Origin: Aldrovandia affinis
Taxonomy: Eukaryota > Chordata > Actinopteri > Notacanthiformes > Halosauridae
Assembly (NCBI GenBank): GCA_029706075.1
Contig: JAINUG010000088.1
Coordinates: forward strand, 744,001 to 808,000
DNA length: 64,000 bases
Direction of reading: 5' to 3'
In this document: positions 58,476 to 64,000 of the stretch, piece after piece
Position numbering within the stretch: position 1 is the first letter of the stretch
How the letters are laid out: each line of letters opens with the position of its first letter
Position numbers and translations under genes: made by a program
Notes under the pieces: generated by a model
What the model saw: only the letters and a program-made list of their open reading frames with translations
Told to the model about the DNA's origin: nothing
The model's database searches: none

Positions 58476-61400
58476 TCAAGGCAATCCTGAGCTTTGTGCA
58501 GGAAAGGCGGAAACAGAGCTAAGAGGAGGTGGCACTTCTTTTTTTATGAATTCTTCACCGCCTCATTCTGCTGCGTCATACAGGTCCAGTGAATTAGACT
58601 ACATCTCCATGCAAGTCCAAGGCGAGACACCTAGCTGTTAATTGTTACGTAGTTGTTCATTATATTTTTAATTCACATTTCAACATAACTAAACTGATAC
58701 CTGGTATGAAAGGTAAAAGTTATGATGATAGACTTAAGGCACTCAATCTATTTAAGCTTAGCAAACAGAGACTTAGGGAGGATTTGATTGAGGTTTCTTA
58801 ATTCCTAAAAGGGATTAACAAAGATTTTTTAAGATGAGTGGGGTCAGCAGAACAAGAGGCCACAGGTGGAAATTAATTTAAAGCAAATTCCACACAGATA
58901 TTAGGAAGTTTTTCTTTACACAGGTCGGGTAGTAGAGGCAGACAGCTTGGGCTATTCAAGTCCAGGCTAGATGCAGTACTAGATATTCTTTAGATTAGGA
59001 CATGACGAGCCTAGATGGGCCGAACGACCCGGCCCATTCTCATCATTATGTATTCTTATGTTCTTATATATTTAATTCTGTCTAATGTACCAGGGCCTAA
59101 GGTCCAATACCATTTCTCCACCCTTCATGGAAATTGAACAATCCCAAACCTTTTTGAATGTGTCTTTCAGCATGAATGATGTCTTTAGGTGTCCACTCTC
59201 AGAGTAAATGTGTAAAATTTAGTAAAAAATTCATATTTAATATTTTTTTGCTATATTTATCAAGTACCTTCATGCAGGTTGACGTTTTCAGTCCTGAAAG
59301 TCTAGAACTCAAAAATAAACATTTTAACTAGAGGTCTTCTTTAAATGCCATGTGGGAAAAATCACTGCTACAGAAATTAGATATAATTATATAGTGCATA
59401 TCCCTTCTAGAAGTGTTCAAATTAACAGATTAATATCTCTGTCCTCCTATTATTCTAGCTAAGTCATTACATTTTTTAAATTGCAATATCATCTCATCAT
59501 CTCATCTTCAGCCACTTATTCCTAGTTAGGGTCGCGGGGGGGCTGGAGCCTATCCCAGCATGCATTAGGGCGAGAGGCAGGAATACACCCTGGACAGGTC
59601 ACCAATCCATCGCAGGGCACTACATACACCATTCACTCACACACTCATACCTACGGGCAATTTAGACTCTCCAATTAGCCTAACGTGCATGTCTTTGGAC
59701 TGTGGGAAGAAACCGGAGTACCCGGAGGAAACCCACGCGGACACGGGGAGAACATGCAAACTCCACACAGAAAGGCCCCCGGCCTGGATTCGAACCCGAG
59801 ACCTTCTTGCTGTGAGGCGACAGTGCTATCCACTGCACCACCGTGCCGCCAATTGCAATATCTCTCTTTTGAAATCAGCCTCTGTATGGATACAGTATTT
59901 TGCATGCATGATTGTTTGTAAATAAATAAGCAGAATTGGTTAGGTTTCTTAGAGTGAATTTGAGGCAGACATGGAGCCAATCATGGGCAGCTTTAGCTTT
60001 AGCCCACTGTGGCTGGGGTTTGATCCCTGGCTGTGTCAGTCCAGCTCTGGCTGGGAGCCCTGTTCAGGGATGGCGATTGGTGGGGAGGAAAGCCAGCAGA
60101 AGCGATCAACAGCTTGATGAGTTCTGTCTTGGAGGAGGCGGTTCGGCACCTTTGTCATTGCCGGACCCAGGGTTGCAGCGTCAAGCTCATAGTATGAGGG
60201 AAGGCATAGTTGAAGTTGAAATAGTGTACAATTGGGAGAAAATGGGGGATTATGGTGAGATCATTGATCTGTTGTATTGAGTGTAGGACTGTGAATGAGG
60301 TGGGTCTTGTCCAGTGGACGCAGATGGGCACTGTAGTAAATCTCTTTAAGTGATGTCTTTTAATCAGACGTGTTCAGTTGACAGACAGGCTACAGGGGCA
60401 GGGATTTAATGTTCTGGTTGCAGCAAGTGGGGGCAGGCAGATGGCACAGCACAGATGGCATAGAGTCCATGTTTGTATTTGCTCCGTCAGGTCACTTCCG
60501 CATCACAGGGATGTGTTGAGAATGTGGCTCTGCCTCTCTCGGTGACCCGGTGCTGAAGTCACAAAGACCACAGGTTACTGGGAGCAGTGGTTCTGGCTGT
60601 GGCTTAGATACTGAACTTGGCGCTTGATTGAAACAGGCCGTTGCTGGATTCATTCGTTCCCCTTTGTGTGTTTCCAGACACAAAGTCTCATAGTCCTTGA
60701 TGAGGCTGTGTTGTGATGGCTGTTAATTGATTGATGGCTCGCTCCACATGCTGTGCAGAACTGTGTGATTGAGGGGCTATGTCATTCAGCTCTTCCCTGA
60801 GGTGTTGAGCAGATCAGCACAATGGTAGTATTGTAGACTATATTGGAAAAACACTCAATACTGTAGTTTAATCCCTAGTTAGTCAAATACAAACACAGAC
60901 CAATACCCACTCGTACAAACCAAGTCCCTCATACAATCACACACACACACACACACATGCACAAACACCAAGACACCTGTACAATCCAACACAATTTCTC
61001 ACACACACCCACATGCACAAAAACTCACCCACACCCACACCCACACACATCCACATGCACACGCACACAAACACACAAACGTGTCTTCCTGCAGGAGAAT
61101 AATTCTGAACCTCCAGAAATCCAAGCTAAGACAGAATTTTTTTTTTTTTTTTGTGTCTTGTTCTGCCAGATACAGTATCACCAGGCCCAGAACAGGGCCC
61201 TTCGGTGCAGTGCAGAGTACTCTATTGGCCCACAGCAGGTCCTCTTTACTTGTACGAATCATGGAGCTTTCTCCCCTGGCCACACACAAAGTATTACACA
61301 AAGTGGGAAGGTCATTGTTTTATTAAACGCTGCCCTGGCATGTTTTCTGGGGACCGGCGGCAGGTGTTCTTTCCGTTTTTGTATTCCGATTGAACAGATT

Positions 61401-63404
61401 TGCAGCCTGTGCTTCTGTCACACTGACACCCTCCTCTGGGAGCTGGTTGAGCCTGGGCAGATTCCCCATTGTTGTCACAGATAAAGCAGCATGTCTGCAG
61501 AGCAGGCGGCAGGGATCACAGAGGCAGAGGAGGGGGGAGAGTGAGGGAATTAGGGGTGGAGGGATAGACAGAGGTTTATTAATTCATTAAGCATATCAAT
61601 TGCTTCTCATTCTCATTTTATGTTTTATTTGAACACATTATGATATCTTCCATTATTGTTATAATACACATAATATGGTGTAGTAGTTAAATATTGTATA
61701 TTTTAAATTGTACAGTGTATGATTGCTTTGGCAATACTGCTTTTGTTCTGTTAATAAAGTACCAGTGAATTAAATTCTCTCTTTATTGCTCTCCAAGGTT
61801 CTGACACTATTACCATCTCCTGTGTGTGAGATGCAATTGTTTGTGTAACCAATGTTCTGCTTGGCTCTTACTTATGTTTGCCCTGATTGCTGACTTTTAT
61901 AACAGTACAGTGGATTCTAGCACTTTTTTATGCACTGTTTCGTGCTCTCAGAGTGTTCATTGTCATCTTCTGCGGCTTTTATTAGCCTATGGAATGTACT
62001 TATGTGCTCCATTTTGTAAGGTGATCTGGATAAGAGTGTCTGTTAGAAGGATGTAATGTAAATGTCTTCTTCACTTGACTGGTCACATGACTGGTTAAAA
62101 TGGCATCTGGTACTGCTGGGGGTCTTCCTGCCTGGAACATTTGCTTTTCCTGTGCATTTTTTTCTCAATACACTTTTGTTCTCTTGCTGCTTCCTTCTCT
62201 GTTAAATACCCCAGCCACTAATTTGTCTCCTCCTTTTTCTACTCGCAACCCGTCCTCCTATCTTCTTTCATAATTTCCTCCCCACTTCTGTCCATCTCCC
62301 CTCTCTTCTGCCTCCGTCTACCCTCTTTCATTGGTTCCTCTTTACTTCCCTCTCCCATCTTCCTCTGTCCACTCTGTCATCAATTCCTCCCCACTTCCCT
62401 CACCATTCTTCCCTGTCTCTCACTCTTTCCATGCATCTGCACTCCCCCCTCCTCCAGCGAACATCCTGACAGTGGTGGTCCTTTCCCAGCTGGTCCTGCT
62501 ACGACAGAAGTCCTCCTACAGCTACCTCCTGGCCCTGGCAGCGGCGGACATCCTGGTCCTCCTCCTCATCGTGTTCGTGGACTTCCTGCTAGAGGACTTC
62601 GTCCTGGGTGCCCCGCTGCCCCCCTCCCTTGGCAAGGCAGTGCAGATGCTGGAGTTCTGCTCCCTCCACACCTCCATCTGGATCACCGTGCCACTGACCG
62701 TGGACCGCTACGTTGCCGTCTGCCACCCGCTGCGCTACCACGCCCTGTCCTACCCCGCCCGCGCCCGCCGCGTCATCCTGGCCGTCTACCTGGGGGGTCT
62801 GCTCTCCAGCGCCCCATACTACTGGTGGCCTGACCTGTGGAGGGAGGCGCCGGTAGGGGGGGTGGGCCCAGGCCAGCAGGCACTAGTGTGGGTGCACTGC
62901 GTGACCGTGTACCTGGTCCCCTGCTCCGTCTTCTGCACCCTCAATTCCGCCATCGTCCGCCGACTCCGCGACCGCCGTAGTTGTTTCCGTCTCCGCGGCT
63001 GCTCCACGGGCAAGACCACCGCCATCCTGCTGGCCATCACCTCAATCTTTGCTGCACTGTGGGCCCCCCGCGTGATTGTGATCCTCTACCGGCTCTACTC
63101 CGCCCCCGGCCCCGCCCGCCTGCTCCACCTGCTCACTGATGTGGCCAACATGCTGGCGCTCCTCAACACCAGTGTCAACTTCTTCCTGTACTGCTTCATC
63201 AGTCGCCACTTCCGCGGCATGGCCGCCGCCGTGCTTGTCGCCTCCCTCCGCTGCAGGAAGCGACTTCCGCCACCGGCTTTTTACACCGGACACAGCGTCT
63301 CCATCACCAGCAGCCCCAGGATCTCACCCGCTGGCTCCCACTACATCAAGATGCTGGTCTACCAGTATGACAGGAGCAGCGGGCCTGTGCACATCTCCTC
63401 CTGA
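57391..63404 (+). CDS. gpr139: G protein-coupled receptor 139
   Basis: Exons 57391-57535 and 62458-63404 (145+947 nt, 363 aa; human GPR139 is about 353). The split codon GCG (Ala49) is restored by CCCG|GTGAGT and CTCCAG|CGAAC. GPR139 is a plasma-membrane orphan class A receptor of brain, reported to respond to aromatic amino acids. N-terminal NSS (13-15) is a glycosylation site. TM1 contains [17 protein letters not shown] (N50 is position 1.50), TM2 [11 protein letters not shown] (D79), TM3 ends in DRY (131-133), TM4/5 carries YYWWPDLW (169-176), TM6 [14 protein letters not shown], and TM7 [13 protein letters not shown] (NxxxY-type). The tail [19 protein letters not shown] and VYQYD is specific to GPR139 rather than GPR142. 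The second exon has high GC, mostly at third positions. The ATG at 62331 is intronic and is not the start. Confidence 0.93.
57536..57690. repeat. TG-rich microsatellite at the gpr139 intron start
   Basis: Imperfect (TG)n with CATG and GAGA interruptions, starting directly at the donor GTGAGTGTGTG. Confidence 0.9.
58437..58470. repeat. (GA)n microsatellite
   Basis: About 15 AG units in the gpr139 intron. Confidence 0.9.
58686..59070 (+). mobile_element. CR1-type LINE 3' end in the gpr139 intron
   Basis: Matches the C-terminal region of the CR1 copies ([20 protein letters not shown] equivalent, then [12 protein letters not shown]) and the 3' UTR block GATGGGCCGAACGACCCGGC, ending in TATTCTTATGTTCTTAT. 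A 5'-truncated copy with a small deletion near 58925. Confidence 0.85.
59491..59850 (-). mobile_element. tRNA-derived SINE (GATGG-tailed family) with 12-bp target duplication
   Basis: Same family as 3580-3947. The tRNA head is at 59850 (complement GGCGGCACGGTGGTGCAGTG) with B box GGGTTCGAATCC; the tail is at the left, decayed to (ATCTC)n-like on the + strand. The perfect duplication AATTGCAATATC lies at 59479-59490 and 59851-59862. Short frames across it (59675-59980, 59685-59925) are SINE sequence. Confidence 0.9.
59985..60252 (+). mobile_element. tRNA-derived SINE, second family, + strand
   Basis: A tRNA-like head with B box GGGTTTGATCCC (about 60015-60027) and a 3' end ACAATTGGGAGAAAATGGGG (about 60229-60248). 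The tail agrees with the complement of the left ends of the repeats near 31283 and 3060-3110. Confidence 0.55.
60939..61080. repeat. (CA)n-rich tract
   Basis: CA repeats with CCCACAC variants in the gpr139 intron. The rest of the intron to 62457 holds a poly(T) run (61137-61152), an L2-like tail (62015-62070) and a pyrimidine tract; I see no further gene. Confidence 0.9.
62015..62070 (+). repeat. L2-type LINE 3' tail fragment
   Basis: GTAAGGTGATCTGGATAAGA, then GTGTCTGTTAGAAGGATGTAATGTAAATG, a diverged copy of the 41225-41285 motif. Confidence 0.6.
62458..63404 (+). CDS. gpr139: gpr139 second coding exon (TM1 to C-terminus)
   Basis: Holds residues 49-363, nearly the whole seven-helix core. 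The acceptor is a long pyrimidine tract (about 62260-62450) ending CCTCCAG. The frame continues upstream in the intron without stops to 62331 because of this tract, which gives a misleadingly long open frame. The stop TGA is at 63402-63404. Confidence 0.93.
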
Positions 63405-63686
63405 GCACCTCCCAGAGTTGAGAGAGATGGAGAGACAGAGACGGAGAGAGAGAGTGACACAGCTGCCTGGCATAGCCTGAAGGACAGTTCCCACTGGCAC
63501 TGTACACTGACTGCAATCATTCCTTCAATAGAAAGATCACCTGATAAGGAAAGGGATGAGGTGATTCAAACTGAACACCCTGAAATATTTTATACATGTA
63601 CATGTATTTTATGTTCCATTTGTATTCTTTGTATTCTTTGGCAAAGTTCACTGTAATGTATTTCTTGACAAGACAGCATTTTGAGA

Positions 63687-63770
63687 GAGAAAACCCCAGA
63701 GGGAGGGAGAGAGAGAGAGAAAGAGGGAGGGAAAGAAAGAGAGAGCGAGGGGTAGAGAGAGCGAGAGAGA
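63687..63770. repeat. (GA)n-rich tract in the gpr139 3' region
   Basis: GAGA/GGGA repeats 280-370 bases after the gpr139 stop. Frames on either strand here are low complexity. No convincing AATAAA lies between the stop and the window end, so the transcript end is not placed. Confidence 0.9.
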
Positions 63771-64000
63771 TCTGTAGGCGCATTGTGCTCTAGGGCAAAC
63801 ATGGAAAGGTGCGAAGCAGATGGAGTCCCTCATTAAGAGCCTCAGAACATCACATGTTTATTTGTTTGATATTTACTGAACCAATAACACATCAAAAGTG
63901 CAAACAAAACCACACACAGCTAAAAAAACAAAACAGAAATGGACAGATTTCTGGCAGATCTGTTTTTTGGCAGATCTGCTCAGGAGTTGGATTGTAATCA

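Noticed and set aside
59675-59980. Possible small protein on either strand
   Set aside because: Entirely within a tRNA-derived SINE with its own target duplication.
60957-61484. 175-codon frame in the gpr139 intron
   Set aside because: Starts in a CA microsatellite and crosses a poly(T) run; low complexity and no domain.
62331-62457. N-terminal extension of the receptor exon starting at 62331
   Set aside because: Pyrimidine tract of the intron; the CCTCCAG acceptor and the GPR139-like exon at 57391-57535 give the correct N-terminus.

Overview
The window reads as nuclear DNA of a ray-finned (teleost) fish. The genes are split by GT-AG introns. The mobile elements are those typical of teleosts: CR1- and L2-type LINEs, a Rex1-like LINE, Tc1 elements with inner and outer terminal repeats, hAT elements, a DIRS/Ngaro-type retroelement and tRNA-derived SINEs. 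CA, GA and AAT microsatellites are frequent. Nothing prokaryotic or viral in organisation was seen. Most open frames in the window are mobile-element remnants or simple-sequence artefacts.

Three host genes can be assembled, all on the + strand. (1) A LITAF-domain gene (LITAF/CDIP1 family) with coding exons 15090-15210, 19509-19662 and 21178-21283, giving 126 aa with two PPxY motifs and the split CxxC...HxCPxC zinc domain. (2) A C2H2 zinc-finger gene with coding exons 22985-23267, 23417-23547, 31860-31962 and 32332-33308, giving 497 aa with seven good fingers and one decayed finger. (3) gpr139, an orphan class A GPCR, with coding exons 57391-57535 and 62458-63404, giving 363 aa. All splice phases agree. 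The genes have no evident functional link.

Layout: 1-3 kb holds a young non-autonomous LTR retrotransposon (785-2844). 3-9.5 kb holds a SINE with target duplications and a + strand CR1 LINE split by a solo LTR. 10.8-12.9 kb holds an IS630/Tc1-superfamily transposase remnant and a LINE 3' end. 13-21.3 kb is the LITAF-domain gene with MITEs in its introns. 22.9-33.9 kb is the zinc-finger gene; its 8.3 kb intron holds a nest of DNA transposons and a LINE fragment. 34.7-39.4 kb holds three Tc1 copies. 39.4-56.8 kb is a retroelement graveyard with elements inserted inside elements; the clearest case is a 4.7 kb CR1 with a 7-bp target duplication inside the reverse transcriptase of another LINE. 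57.3-63.4 kb is gpr139.

No wholly new system was identified. The most informative features are the reconstructable insertion histories (nested LINEs, the intronic transposon nest, a DIRS remnant inside a CR1), the 29-bp direct repeat bounding a 6 kb insertion, and the finger-block duplication in the zinc-finger gene.
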